The notes under the pieces are model-generated. The model did no database searches and had not been told where the DNA came from. It saw nothing but the letters and a program-made list of their open reading frames with translations. A DNA stretch of 64,000 nt from assembly GCF_030209175.1 (NCBI RefSeq), contig NZ_JARVSM010000004.1, forward strand, positions 124,001 to 188,000, given 5' to 3'. The position numbers were made by a program, and so were the translations under genes. This document shows positions 50,527-58,592 of the stretch, one piece after another. This stretch comes from Pseudomonas sp. efr-133-TYG-5 (lineage in GTDB: Bacteria; Pseudomonadota; Gammaproteobacteria; Pseudomonadales; Pseudomonadaceae). Positions within the stretch are counted from its first letter, which is position 1. The number at the start of each line of letters is the position of its first letter.

Positions 50527-51966
50527 CTAGAGAATCGGTGAAATGAGCCGGGCGATCCGCATGCCGAGCTGTTGCAGGCGGTGGATCTCCCGGCTTTCTT
50601 CTTTGGCGACTTCGTAGGCCTGGGCGAAGTCATCGCTGAGCATCTGTTCCACTTGGGTGGCGAACGCGCTGTCGACCGTCAGCAACATCACCTCGAAATT
50701 CAGCCGGAACGAGCGGTTGTCCAGGTTGGCGCTGCCGATGGCACTGATCTCGCTGTCGATCAGCACTACTTTCTGGTGCAGGAACCCCGGCTCGTAGCGG
50801 AACACCCGCACCCCGGCGCGTACCGCTTCGAAGGCGTACAGGCTGGAAGCGGCGTAGACGATGCGATGATCCGGGCGCGAAGGTAGCAGCAGGCGCACAT
50901 CGACGCCGCGCAGCACCGCCAGACGCAGTGCGGCGAACACCGCTTCGTCGGGGATGAAATACGGGCTGGTGATCCACACCCGCTCGTTGGCGGCATGGAT
51001 CGCCTCGACGAAGAACAGCGAGCAGGTTTCATAGGCATCCGCCGGGCCGCTGGCGAGCAGTTGGCAGAGCACCCCGTCTTCGGGATAGGCGTCCGGCAGA
51101 ATCAGCGGCGGCAAGGCCCGGGCCGCCCAGAACCAGTCTTCGGCAAATGACTCCTGCATGCACGCCACCACCGGGCCGCGCACCTGCATATGGGTGTCGC
51201 GCCACGGTGCCAGCGGCGGCTTTTCGCCCATGTATTCATCACCGACGTTATGCCCGCCGACAAATCCGACCAGCCCGTCGACCACGACGATCTTGCGATG
51301 GTTGCGGAAATTCACCTGGAAGCGATTGAGCCAGCCGCTGCGGGTGGCGAAGGCTTTGACCTCGACCCCGGCATCGCGCAGGCTCTGCACATAGCTGTGG
51401 GGCAGGGCGTGGCTGCCGATGCGGTCGTAGAGCAGATGCACCGCCACGCCTTCGCCGGCCTTCTGCACCAGCAGTTCGTGCAGGCGCCGACCGAGACGGT
51501 CGTCGTGAATGATGAAGAACTGGATCAGCACCGCTTCGCGGGCCTGGCGGATGGCGTTGAAAATCGCTTCGAATGTGGCGCTGCCGTTCACCAGCAGCTG
51601 CACCTCATTATTCGCCAGGCACGGCATGCGTCCCAATTTCGGCATGGCCCGCAGCGAGTCATAGGCGTTCGAGGCACGGGCGGTCAGGGCTTCTTCCACC
51701 CACGGGCGCCAGTTCAGTTCGGATATCGCCTGGCGCATGTGTTCGTTGGCCTGGCGCCGGGCCTTGATGTAACCGTCGAAGGTGCTGCGGCCAAAGACCA
51801 GATAAGGGATCAGCGTGAGGTAGGGGATGAATATCAGCGACAGCGCCCAGGCAATCGAGCCTTGCGCGGTGCGTACGGTCAACACCGCATGGATCGCGGC
51901 GATCGAGCCCAGCGTGTGGATCAGGGCGATCAGATAACCGAAAATGTGCGGTCCAAAATAATCCAT
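50527..51966 (-). CDS. clsA: Cardiolipin synthase
   Basis: Inner-membrane phospholipase D-family enzyme joining two phosphatidylglycerols to cardiolipin. It has 479 residues. Two N-terminal membrane helices (about 8-30 and 37-58) are followed by two HKD motifs, HRKIVVVDG near 223 and HQKVVLIDS near 400, each followed by the usual GSAN or GGHN-type segment. The ATG at 51966 gives [11 protein letters not shown]; the ATG nine codons upstream is less likely. It is convergent with the cyclopropane synthase gene, with almost no space between. Confidence 0.94.
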   Translation of the reverse strand: MDYFGPHIFGYLIALIHTLGSIAAIHAVLTVRTAQGSIAWALSLIFIPYLTLIPYLVFGRSTFDGYIKARRQANEHMRQAISELNWRPWVEEALTARASNAYDSLRAMPKLGRMPCLANNEVQLLVNGSATFEAIFNAIRQAREAVLIQFFIIHDDRLGRRLHELLVQKAGEGVAVHLLYDRIGSHALPHSYVQSLRDAGVEVKAFATRSGWLNRFQVNFRNHRKIVVVDGLVGFVGGHNVGDEYMGEKPPLAPWRDTHMQVRGPVVACMQESFAEDWFWAARALPPLILPDAYPEDGVLCQLLASGPADAYETCSLFFVEAIHAANERVWITSPYFIPDEAVFAALRLAVLRGVDVRLLLPSRPDHRIVYAASSLYAFEAVRAGVRVFRYEPGFLHQKVVLIDSEISAIGSANLDNRSFRLNFEVMLLTVDSAFATQVEQMLSDDFAQAYEVAKEESREIHRLQQLGMRIARLISPIL

Positions 51967-52111
51967 GGGGCAACCTTGCTCCTGAAGATTCAATGCTTAA
52001 CAGACCATGTTCCCATACGATTGTCGCTATTTAGTTTTCGCCATGCCGGCCGGGCATGAACCGAAGCAATCGGCCGACGTCTAACGGCCACTACTGATCA
52101 GGAGTTTTTCA

Positions 52112-52630
52112 ATGAACGTTCGTCTGCTGGGTTTGGCGCTGGGACTGGGGTTGGCCTTGCCGTTGGTTGCTCAGGCGCAAATGCTGCAGCCGGGATTGTG
52201 GGAAATGACTTCGAGCAACGTCAAAGTCGATGACCAACCGATGGATGTGCAATCGATCCTCGGGCAGCTGCAGGGGCAGATGACGCCGCAGCAGCGCGCG
52301 GAACTGGAGAAGCAAGGCATCAACATCGGTGGCAAGGGCGTGCGTGCCTGCCTGACGCCGCAGCAGGTGGCGACCAACGACATTCCGCTGGCCGACCCTT
52401 CCTCGGGCTGCAAGCAGCAGATCACCGAGCGCAACGGCAATCAGTGGAAATTCCGCTTCAGCTGCCCACGGGCGCAGGGCAGCGGTGTCGCCACGTTCCT
52501 CAGCGACCGTGAGTTCACCACCGTGGCCAATGGCACATTCAACGCCATCGGCATTCAGCAGAAGGGCAGTCTGGAAACCCGCGCCGTGTGGCTGGGCCAG
52601 GACTGCGGCGCCGTCAAACCTCGCGCCTGA
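52112..52630 (+). CDS. DUF3617 periplasmic protein
   Basis: Exported protein of 172 residues with a signal peptide (about 1-21, ending AQA) and a body typical of DUF3617: QPGLWEMTSSNVKVDDQPM near 26, four cysteines (in RACL, SGCKQQ, FSCPRA and QDCGA) that probably form two disulfides. The family's role is not established. It stands alone, divergent from clsA, with GGAG upstream of the start and a terminator downstream. Confidence 0.85.
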   Translation: MNVRLLGLALGLGLALPLVAQAQMLQPGLWEMTSSNVKVDDQPMDVQSILGQLQGQMTPQQRAELEKQGINIGGKGVRACLTPQQVATNDIPLADPSSGCKQQITERNGNQWKFRFSCPRAQGSGVATFLSDREFTTVANGTFNAIGIQQKGSLETRAVWLGQDCGAVKPRA

Positions 52631-52771
52631 CGGCGCTGGCATCAGCTCGCCGCTGCATGCAGCGCAGCGGTGAGTACGACAGCCTTCGTGCAAGCGATTG
52701 GCACGCCAGGCAACCTGGCCTGCTACCCACGTCGTGGCACTCGAGGGCGAAAACACCGATTGGCTAACGGC

Positions 52772-52802
52772 AACCCGCCAGGCACCGCGTGGCTGGCGGG
52801 TT
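52772..52802 (+). terminator. Hairpin terminator between DUF3617 gene and gamma carbonic anhydrase
   Basis: AACCCGCCAG (52772-52781) and CTGGCGGGTT (52793-52802) form a 10-bp stem with an 11-nt loop, followed by a short TTATT. It probably ends transcription of the DUF3617 gene and may also serve the convergent zinc operon. Otherwise the 52631-52847 gap shows nothing. Confidence 0.6.
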
Positions 52803-52847
52803 ATTGCGCATGGCCATGAAACTGCGGGTTCAACACACGGCTGATGT

Positions 52848-53408
52848 TCAGAACTCGTTCTGCAAGGCTTTGTAGCCGCGCACCAGGTCGACGTTGGTGC
52901 GCGCCACGTCCTCGGAAAACTCCGCAGCGCTGACGCTCACCGGCGGGAATTGCCCGAGGTCGGTGCCCGGGCCGATGCGCGTAGTCGAGGGCACGTAGAA
53001 GGCATCCGGCAAGTCGCGGCCGTCGACCACCGAGTTGTGCCGCACCACACAACCATTCCCCACCACGCAGTTGAACAGCACGCTGTTGAAGCCGATGAAC
53101 ACCCGGTCGCCGACGGTGCACGGACCGTGCACGATGGAACGGTGGGCGATGGAAGTGAACTCGCCGATGGTCACCGCCGCGCCGGATTTCGAATGGATCA
53201 CCACGCCGTCCTGGATGTTCGAATTGGCGCCGATGATGATCGGCTCCATCTCGCCGCGGGCGTCGACCTCATCGGCACGGATCACTGCGTAGGGGCCGAC
53301 GAAGACGTTTTCGCCGATCACCACTTTGCCGCAGATGATCGCGGTTTTGTCGACGTAGGCTGACTCGGCAATGTGCGGCAGATCGCCGGAAGGATTTTTA
53401 CGGATCAT
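52848..53408 (-). CDS. Gamma-class carbonic anhydrase / hexapeptide-repeat protein
   Basis: Left-handed beta-helix protein of 186 residues. Candidate metal ligands are the histidines in VVIHSK, IAHRS and IVHGP (about 72-95), as in gamma carbonic anhydrases. It is the last gene of the coupled operon folE2-znuC-znuB-znuA, its ATG overlapping the znuA stop as ATGA. A gamma carbonic anhydrase in a Zur-controlled cluster is known from pseudomonads, and such paralogues are proposed to replace zinc-dependent enzymes by using another metal. Activity cannot be judged from sequence. Confidence 0.87.
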   Translation of the reverse strand: MIRKNPSGDLPHIAESAYVDKTAIICGKVVIGENVFVGPYAVIRADEVDARGEMEPIIIGANSNIQDGVVIHSKSGAAVTIGEFTSIAHRSIVHGPCTVGDRVFIGFNSVLFNCVVGNGCVVRHNSVVDGRDLPDAFYVPSTTRIGPGTDLGQFPPVSVSAAEFSEDVARTNVDLVRGYKALQNEF

Positions 53409-54280
53409 GGCTGGCTCAGCGCGTTATAGAGCGTATCGAGGTTGTATTCGAACAGCCCGGCGAAGGTGCTGGCCGGGCCGCTGGCGGCGAGGGCGTCGGA
53501 GTACAACGTGCCGCCAATGCGCGCGCCGCTTTCGTCGGCGATCTGCTTGAGCAGACGCGCGTCCTTGATGTTTTCCATGAACACTGCCTTGACGTGGGCC
53601 TGGCGGATCTGCCGGATCAACGCGGCAACCTCGCTGGCGGAGGGCTCACGTTCGGTGGACAGGCCCTGTGGCGCCATGAAGTCGATACCGTAGGCCTGGC
53701 CGAGATAGCCGAAGGCATCATGGCTGGTGACGATCCTGCGGTTGCCCGCGGGCAGCGCAGCGAACCTGGCCTTGGCTTTGGCGAGCAGGGCGTAGATCTG
53801 CTTCAAGTAGGCCTTGCTGTTGCGCTCGTAGTCGGCCTGGTTGGCCGGGTCGGCGGCGATCAGCGCTCGGGTGATGTTGGCGATGTACAGCTCGCTGTTC
53901 GCCAGATTGTGCCAGGCGTGCGGATCGGCAACCGTCGCGCCGTCCTCATCCAGCGCGCGCGGAATCACCCCGTGGCTGGCACTGATGACCGTGGCTTTGG
54001 TCTCGGTGCTGGTCACCAGACGGTCCAGCCAGGGTTCGAAACCCAGGCCGTTCTTGATGATCAGCCTGGCCTCGAGCAAGGCTTTGGCGTCGTCCGGACT
54101 GGGTTCGTAAGTGTGGGCATCGGCGTCCGGGCCGACCAGGTTGGTAATCTGCACATGCTCGCCGCCGACCTGATGCACCATGTCGGCAAGAATGCTGAAG
54201 CTGGTAACCACTGGCAGTTTTTCCGCCGCCGATAACGACATCGACAGCAGCAGGCTGAACAACATGACTAGAGCGCGCAT
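53405..54280 (-). CDS. znuA: Zinc ABC transporter, periplasmic binding protein (ZnuA-like)
   Basis: Cluster A-I metal-binding protein of 291 residues with a signal peptide (MRALVMLFSLLLSMSLSAA). Candidate ligands are the His in DADAHTYEP, DPHAWH, the His in VTSHDAFGYL and the Asp in GTLYSDAL. It lacks the long His/Asp-rich loop of classical ZnuA, so it may be a second, distinct uptake protein. The ATG at 54280 has GAGGTG upstream; an ATG five codons earlier (54295) overlaps znuB as ATGA. The preceding genes encode the matching permease and ATPase. Zinc specificity is inferred from the Zur box of the operon; manganese binders share this fold. Confidence 0.88.
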   Translation of the reverse strand: MRALVMLFSLLLSMSLSAAEKLPVVTSFSILADMVHQVGGEHVQITNLVGPDADAHTYEPSPDDAKALLEARLIIKNGLGFEPWLDRLVTSTETKATVISASHGVIPRALDEDGATVADPHAWHNLANSELYIANITRALIAADPANQADYERNSKAYLKQIYALLAKAKARFAALPAGNRRIVTSHDAFGYLGQAYGIDFMAPQGLSTEREPSASEVAALIRQIRQAHVKAVFMENIKDARLLKQIADESGARIGGTLYSDALAASGPASTFAGLFEYNLDTLYNALSQP

Positions 54281-54291
54281 CGGGAAACACC

Positions 54292-55158
54292 TCATTGGGA
54301 TGTGAGCAAAGGCGGGCGCCGCAGCAAGCCGTGAACCGGCCCGAACACCACGGACAGCAGATAACCGATGCCCGCAACCAGCACGATGGCCGGGCCGCTG
54401 GGCAGCGAGTAATGGAACGACAGCAACAGGCCGAGCCAGACTGACAGGCAGCCGATCAGCGCAGAGATCGCGATCAGGATCGGCAGACGCCGGCTCCAGA
54501 AGCGTGAGGCGATGGCGGGCAGCATCATCAGGCCGACCACCATCAGTGCGCCGATGGCCTGAAAGCCGATGACCAGATTGAGCACCACCAGCGTCAGGAA
54601 GACGCCGTGGGCGACCGGGCCGAGTCGGCTGACGCTGCGTAAAAAAACCGGGTCGAGGGTGTCGAGCAGCAGCGCTTTATAGATCAGGGCCATGGCCAGC
54701 AGACTGATCAATGAGACCCAGAGCATGCCATCGAGCGTCGGGCCGTCGACCGCCAAGGCGGAGCCGAAGAGTAGATGCAGCAAGTCCAGACGTTTGCCGG
54801 CGATGCCCAGGATCAGCACGCCACTGGCCAGGGAAATCGGATAGATCGCGGCCAGGCTGGCGTCTTCCCGCAGGCCGGTACTGCGGGTGATCCACGCGGC
54901 CAGGCCGGCCATGCCCAGGCCGGCGCCGAGTCCGCCGAGCGTCAGTGCTGGCAAGCTCAACCCGGCGAACCAGAAACCCAATGCTGCGCCGGGAAGAATG
55001 CCATGGGCAACGGCGTCCCCGATCAGGCTCATGCGCCGCAGAATCAGAAACACGCCGAGTGGCGCCGTGCTGCAGGCGAGCAGCAGGCCGCCCAGCAATG
55101 CGCGGCGCATAAACACGAATTCCTGAAATGGCTGCCAGCAGTGCGCGAGTGTCAGCAT
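54292..55158 (-). CDS. znuB: Zinc ABC transporter, permease (ZnuB-like)
   Basis: Inner-membrane permease of the ABC-3 family, 288 residues with about eight helices. APLGVFLILRRMSLIGDAVAH near 32 and IGALMVVGLMMLPAIAS near 200 are family hallmarks. The ATG at 55158 overlaps the znuC stop as ATGA; the longer open frame upstream is a shadow of znuC. It works with the adjacent ATPase and binding protein. Confidence 0.92.
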   Translation of the reverse strand: MLTLAHCWQPFQEFVFMRRALLGGLLLACSTAPLGVFLILRRMSLIGDAVAHGILPGAALGFWFAGLSLPALTLGGLGAGLGMAGLAAWITRSTGLREDASLAAIYPISLASGVLILGIAGKRLDLLHLLFGSALAVDGPTLDGMLWVSLISLLAMALIYKALLLDTLDPVFLRSVSRLGPVAHGVFLTLVVLNLVIGFQAIGALMVVGLMMLPAIASRFWSRRLPILIAISALIGCLSVWLGLLLSFHYSLPSGPAIVLVAGIGYLLSVVFGPVHGLLRRPPLLTSQ

Positions 55159-55826
55159 CAGGCCACCTGCGTATGGGCGGGTGGCTGGATCAATTCTGTG
55201 CTGGCGCCGAACAGGCAGCCGCTGCTTTTGATCAGCAGGGTTTGTGGAATGTGTCGATGTACGGCCGCGAGGTCGTGGCAGGCCACCAGGAGGGTGCGAC
55301 CCAGGGCATGCCACGCGTGCAGGTGCTGCCAGAATAAACGCTGGCCCGGCTCATCCAGTGCCGCGTCGGGTTCGTCGAGCAGCAGCACCGGGCTGTCCGC
55401 CAGACTCAGACGGGCGAGCAGGGCGCGTTGCAGTTCCCCGCCGGACAGGGCCAGCAACGGGCGCTTTTCCAGACCGGTCAATTGCCAGTCTTCGAGTGCC
55501 GTGGCCAAGCGCTGTTTGCGTAGCTGGGTCGACAGACGCCGTCCCCAGAAGCCTGCAGCGACCAGCTCTTGCAGGCTGATCGGAAACTGGCGATCGAGCT
55601 GCAGTTGTTGCGGCAGGAACGACACGCCGCTACGCCGTGGCACGCTCAGCGAGACTGCACCGGCCAAGGGTTTCTGCAATCCGGCGATCACCTTGAGCAG
55701 GCTGCTTTTGCCACTGCCATTGCTGCCGACGAGCGCGGTCAGGCTGCCGCTGTCCAGGCGCAGGTCGATTGCTGGGGTGAGCGGTTGGCCCGGTGCGCCC
55801 CAACGCAAAGCCTGGCAGCGGATCAT
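55158..55826 (-). CDS. znuC: Zinc ABC transporter, ATP-binding protein (ZnuC-like)
   Basis: ATPase subunit of 222 residues. Walker A GSNGSGKSS is near 34, the signature LSGGELQRALLAR near 130, Walker B VLLLDEPDAALD near 150 and the switch His in LVACHD near 182. It is shorter than E. coli ZnuC, with no C-terminal extension. The ATG at 55826 overlaps the folE2 stop as ATGA; another ATG lies six codons upstream. Confidence 0.92.
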   Translation of the reverse strand: MIRCQALRWGAPGQPLTPAIDLRLDSGSLTALVGSNGSGKSSLLKVIAGLQKPLAGAVSLSVPRRSGVSFLPQQLQLDRQFPISLQELVAAGFWGRRLSTQLRKQRLATALEDWQLTGLEKRPLLALSGGELQRALLARLSLADSPVLLLDEPDAALDEPGQRLFWQHLHAWHALGRTLLVACHDLAAVHRHIPQTLLIKSSGCLFGASTELIQPPAHTQVA

Positions 55827-56719
55827 GCCGGCTCCCTCTGCCACTGACTCTCAGCGACGGCATCGTGGGCGTGCAGGCTTTCGGCATGGGTCACCCGCAG
55901 ATGAAAGCGGCGGATCCCCGGGGAGCGACGCAAGGCCAGATTCAAGCGGCGCGCGGCGTCTTCGCAGAACATCAGGTTCTGGCCATTGGCGAGGGCGAAG
56001 GCTTGTTCGTCGGCGCGTTTGACCGCGGTCTGCACGGCGGTGCCGAGGGCCGCTTCGGCGTCGTTGATGATGGCGTCAAAGGGCAGGGCATCGACGAAGT
56101 CTTCCAGAACCAGATGCAGTTGGGCGGTGCTGCGCTGGCTGTGAGGTGTGGCGACGATGCCGTTGGTCGAGCCAAGCCAGGCCAGGACATCGGCGTGCTG
56201 CAGCGACTGATTGGCAAAATTGTCGATGAATTGTTGCTGAATCAATTGCCGCGCGAGAGCCGCTGAGCAGGGGCAGGTTGAGGAATATTCCACGTCGATT
56301 TGCAGTTCCACGTGGAACACTTTGTTCTTCAGACTGGCTGCGATGGTCACCGGATAGGTTTTCCAACCGGCCAACGGGCTGATGAGTGCCGGACGTTTCA
56401 GCAGTAAATCGGCATGAATATTCAGGTAGGCGTTCGCCGACAAACTTTGATGGCTATCGAGAAAATCCTGCAGAACCTGATGGAGCAGCGCTGGGGTGAG
56501 GTCGTGTTGCTGTAATCGCTCCAGGGCCAGATACAGGCGCGACATATGGATGCCCCGCGCCTCACCATCATCCAGGCTAACGCCGGCATCGGCGCGTGCG
56601 GCGAGGCGTTGGCCCTCGATGAAAACAGGCAGAGCAATGCCGCGCATTCCCACCCACTCCAGTGGCAGGGATTGGCGAGCGGCTTGCGCAGCGATATCCG
56701 GCAACATCAGCGCATTCAT
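55823..56719 (-). CDS. folE2: GTP cyclohydrolase IB (FolE2)
   Basis: Makes dihydroneopterin triphosphate from GTP for folate synthesis, and can use metals other than zinc, so it replaces FolE1 when zinc is scarce. It has 298 residues. The metal Cys lies in SSTCPCSAALARQ near 150, with HVELQIDVEY just before. The ATG at 56719 gives the family start MNALMLPDIAAQ; earlier in-frame codons reach into the Zur box and are unlikely to be translated. It heads the five-gene zinc operon. A parS-like site is embedded at 56304-56319. Confidence 0.94.
   Translation of the reverse strand: MNALMLPDIAAQAARQSLPLEWVGMRGIALPVFIEGQRLAARADAGVSLDDGEARGIHMSRLYLALERLQQHDLTPALLHQVLQDFLDSHQSLSANAYLNIHADLLLKRPALISPLAGWKTYPVTIAASLKNKVFHVELQIDVEYSSTCPCSAALARQLIQQQFIDNFANQSLQHADVLAWLGSTNGIVATPHSQRSTAQLHLVLEDFVDALPFDAIINDAEAALGTAVQTAVKRADEQAFALANGQNLMFCEDAARRLNLALRRSPGIRRFHLRVTHAESLHAHDAVAESQWQREPA
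56304..56319. other. parS-like site 2
   Basis: AGTTCCACGTGGAACA, inside folE2, differs from the Pseudomonas parS palindrome only at the first base. It lies 0.9 kb from parS-like site 3. Confidence 0.8.
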
Positions 56720-56750
56720 GATTCGGTCCATTGTGGCGATTGAATTTGAT

Positions 56751-56765
56751 GTTACATTATAACAA
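56751..56765. promoter_or_regulatory. Zur box between folE2 and the amidase gene
   Basis: TGTTACATTATAACA, with arms GTTAC and ATAAC, is a close match to the Zur palindrome GTTAT-N3-ATAAC. It ends 39 bp before the amidase ATG and starts 31 bp upstream of the folE2 ATG on the other strand. One repressor site could therefore control both divergent transcripts. Confidence 0.8.
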
Positions 56766-56803
56766 TTCAAACCACGATGCCTTTTTCATGAACAGGCTTT
56801 CAT

Positions 56804-58006
56804 ATGCATAGGCGCCACCTGCTCAATTTGCTGCTCGCCAGCACGGCTCTCGCGTTCCCCTTCACCGTTTCCGCCACGCAAATTCGCAGTGCCAGGCTCT
56901 GGCGTTCGGAAGACAAGCTGCGCCTGGTGTTCGATCTGAGTGGTCCGGTGCGTTACAAAACCTTTTCCCTGAGCGCGCCGGAGCGCTTGATCATCGATAT
57001 CAGTGACGCCACGCTGCAGGGAGATTTCAGCCACTTGGCACTGGAAAACAGTCTGATTCGGGCGATTCGCTGCGGGCGTTTTGCTCAGGGAGATACGCGA
57101 ATCGTCCTCGATTTGCGTGAGCCGGTTCAGCTGAATAGCTTCCTGTTGGCCCCGCAGAACGGCCAGGGCCATCGGTTGGTACTCGATCTACTGACTGGAA
57201 AACCTGCCGTTGCGTCGCCAATGGTTCCACGTGAAACATCGGCGCCAAAGGCTCATCCGCAGCGCGACGTCATCGTCGTGGTCGATCCTGGACACGGTGG
57301 CAAGGACCCTGGCGCCGTGGGTGCCAAGGGAGAGCGAGAAAAAGATGTGGTGCTGTCCATCGCGCAACTGCTCGCGCGACGGCTGAAAAGAGAGAAAGGC
57401 TTCGATGTGAAACTGGTGCGCAATGACGACTTTTTCGTCCCGCTGCGCAAGCGCGTGGAGATCGCCCGCCAGCACAAGGCTGACATGTTTATCTCGGTGC
57501 ATGCCGATGCTGCACCGCGACTGACCGCCTCCGGGGCTTCGGTGTATTGCCTGTCGGAGGGCGGTGCGACATCGGCCACCGCGCGCTTCATGGCGCAGCG
57601 AGAAAACGGTGCAGACCTGCTCGGCGCCAGCAGCCTGCTCAACCTCAAGGACAAGGATCCGATGTTGGCCGGGGTGATTCTCGATATGTCGATGAACGCC
57701 ACCCTCGCGGCCAGTCTGCAACTGGGCAGCACGGTTCTCGAGAGTCTGGCGGGCATCACCACGCTGCATCAGAAGCGCGTGGAACAGGCAGGATTTGCTG
57801 TGTTGAAGTCGCCGGACGTGCCCTCGATCCTGGTGGAAACCGGGTTCATTTCCAATGCGCGCGACAGTCAGCGGTTAGTGACTGCGCGCCATCAGCAGGC
57901 CGTAGCAGATGGCTTGTTCACGGGTTTGCAGCGTTATTTTCAGAAGAATCCGCCCCTCGACAGCTACATCGCCTGGCAGCAGGCACAGCGAGAAAGCCAG
58001 GTCTAG
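56804..58006 (+). CDS. amiC: N-acetylmuramoyl-L-alanine amidase, AmiC type
   Basis: Periplasmic enzyme cleaving the amide between MurNAc and the peptide stem. It has 400 residues. The N-terminus MHRRHLLNLLLASTALAF carries a twin-arginine-like pair, so Tat export is possible. An AMIN localisation domain (about 25-130) precedes the Amidase_3 domain, with zinc ligands in DPGHGGKDPGA and SVHADA, a Glu in GEREKD and the catalytic Glu in VETGFISN. It shares a Zur box with folE2. Paralogous amidases of this kind occur in Zur clusters and may hold zinc more tightly or accept another metal. A parS-like site lies at 57223-57238. Confidence 0.92.
   Translation: MHRRHLLNLLLASTALAFPFTVSATQIRSARLWRSEDKLRLVFDLSGPVRYKTFSLSAPERLIIDISDATLQGDFSHLALENSLIRAIRCGRFAQGDTRIVLDLREPVQLNSFLLAPQNGQGHRLVLDLLTGKPAVASPMVPRETSAPKAHPQRDVIVVVDPGHGGKDPGAVGAKGEREKDVVLSIAQLLARRLKREKGFDVKLVRNDDFFVPLRKRVEIARQHKADMFISVHADAAPRLTASGASVYCLSEGGATSATARFMAQRENGADLLGASSLLNLKDKDPMLAGVILDMSMNATLAASLQLGSTVLESLAGITTLHQKRVEQAGFAVLKSPDVPSILVETGFISNARDSQRLVTARHQQAVADGLFTGLQRYFQKNPPLDSYIAWQQAQRESQV
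57223..57238. other. parS-like site 3
   Basis: GGTTCCACGTGAAACA, inside the amidase gene. One arm matches TGTTCC except for the first base; the other is the GAAACA arm of the Bacillus-type parS TGTTTCACGTGAAACA. Confidence 0.75.
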
Positions 58007-58377
58007 CAGCCGGTCAGGCGGTTGCAGGTGAACTTGGCGCTGCTGCCGCCGGAGCTGGAAAAGCGATTGAGGGTGGTCCAGCCCACCCGGCGGGTATAAC
58101 CGACCCACGCTTCACCGTCAGAGGCGATTCCGGTGAAGAAAGTCAGTTGGCCATAACGGCTGTTGGTTTGAGCCCAGTAGCGGTTTCCAGTCTTGTCGAA
58201 GCCGCGTAGGTAGATCGTGCTGCCAGCGGTGTTGACGCTGTAGGCGTTGCCCTCGCCGTCAACGCAGGCCAGCAGGTTGGCGCTGCGTGTGCAGTTGGCG
58301 AGCGCCGGTAGTTGGCCCCAGGCAGTGCAGGTCAGCATCGCGAGGCTCAGCAGTAACCCTTTTAGCGCAGTTCTCAT
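58003..58377 (-). CDS. Small exported cysteine-containing protein, unknown function
   Basis: Protein of 124 residues with a signal peptide (MRTALKGLLLSLAMLTCTAWG) and a mature part with four Cys (in LANCTR, LLACVDG, KFTCNR and the last residue), many aromatic residues and Gly/Ser, suggesting a small disulfide-bonded beta fold. I do not recognise the family. Its stop overlaps that of the convergent amidase by two bases. The start at 58377 lies 76 bp from a strong Zur box shared with the COG0523 gene, so it is probably a zinc-starvation protein. An upstream in-frame ATG (58431) gives no signal peptide. Confidence 0.72.
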   Translation of the reverse strand: MRTALKGLLLSLAMLTCTAWGQLPALANCTRSANLLACVDGEGNAYSVNTAGSTIYLRGFDKTGNRYWAQTNSRYGQLTFFTGIASDGEAWVGYTRRVGWTTLNRFSSSGGSSAKFTCNRLTGC

Positions 58378-58453
58378 GGCGATTTCCGGACGAGGTGAAG
58401 AAAGCTTCCAGTCATTGGTTGCTTTCGGCAAGCGAAGAGTAGATTGTCAGTAT

Positions 58454-58468
58454 TGTTATAGTATAACA
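58454..58468. promoter_or_regulatory. Zur box between the small exported protein and the COG0523 GTPase
   Basis: TGTTATAGTATAACA: arms TGTTATA and TATAACA are perfect inverted repeats around one G, an essentially ideal Zur box. It is 124 bp upstream of the COG0523 ATG and 76 bp upstream of the divergent gene. Confidence 0.9.
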
Positions 58469-58592
58469 TTTAATAGAGCTTACCCTCTGCTTCCCTTCAA
58501 GTGCTTTTTATCCGCGAGTCAGAGCGCCAGCCACAAAGCGCAAGCCAATGCGCCATTGCGTGTTCCAGCCGCCGTTTGATGAGGATTATCCA

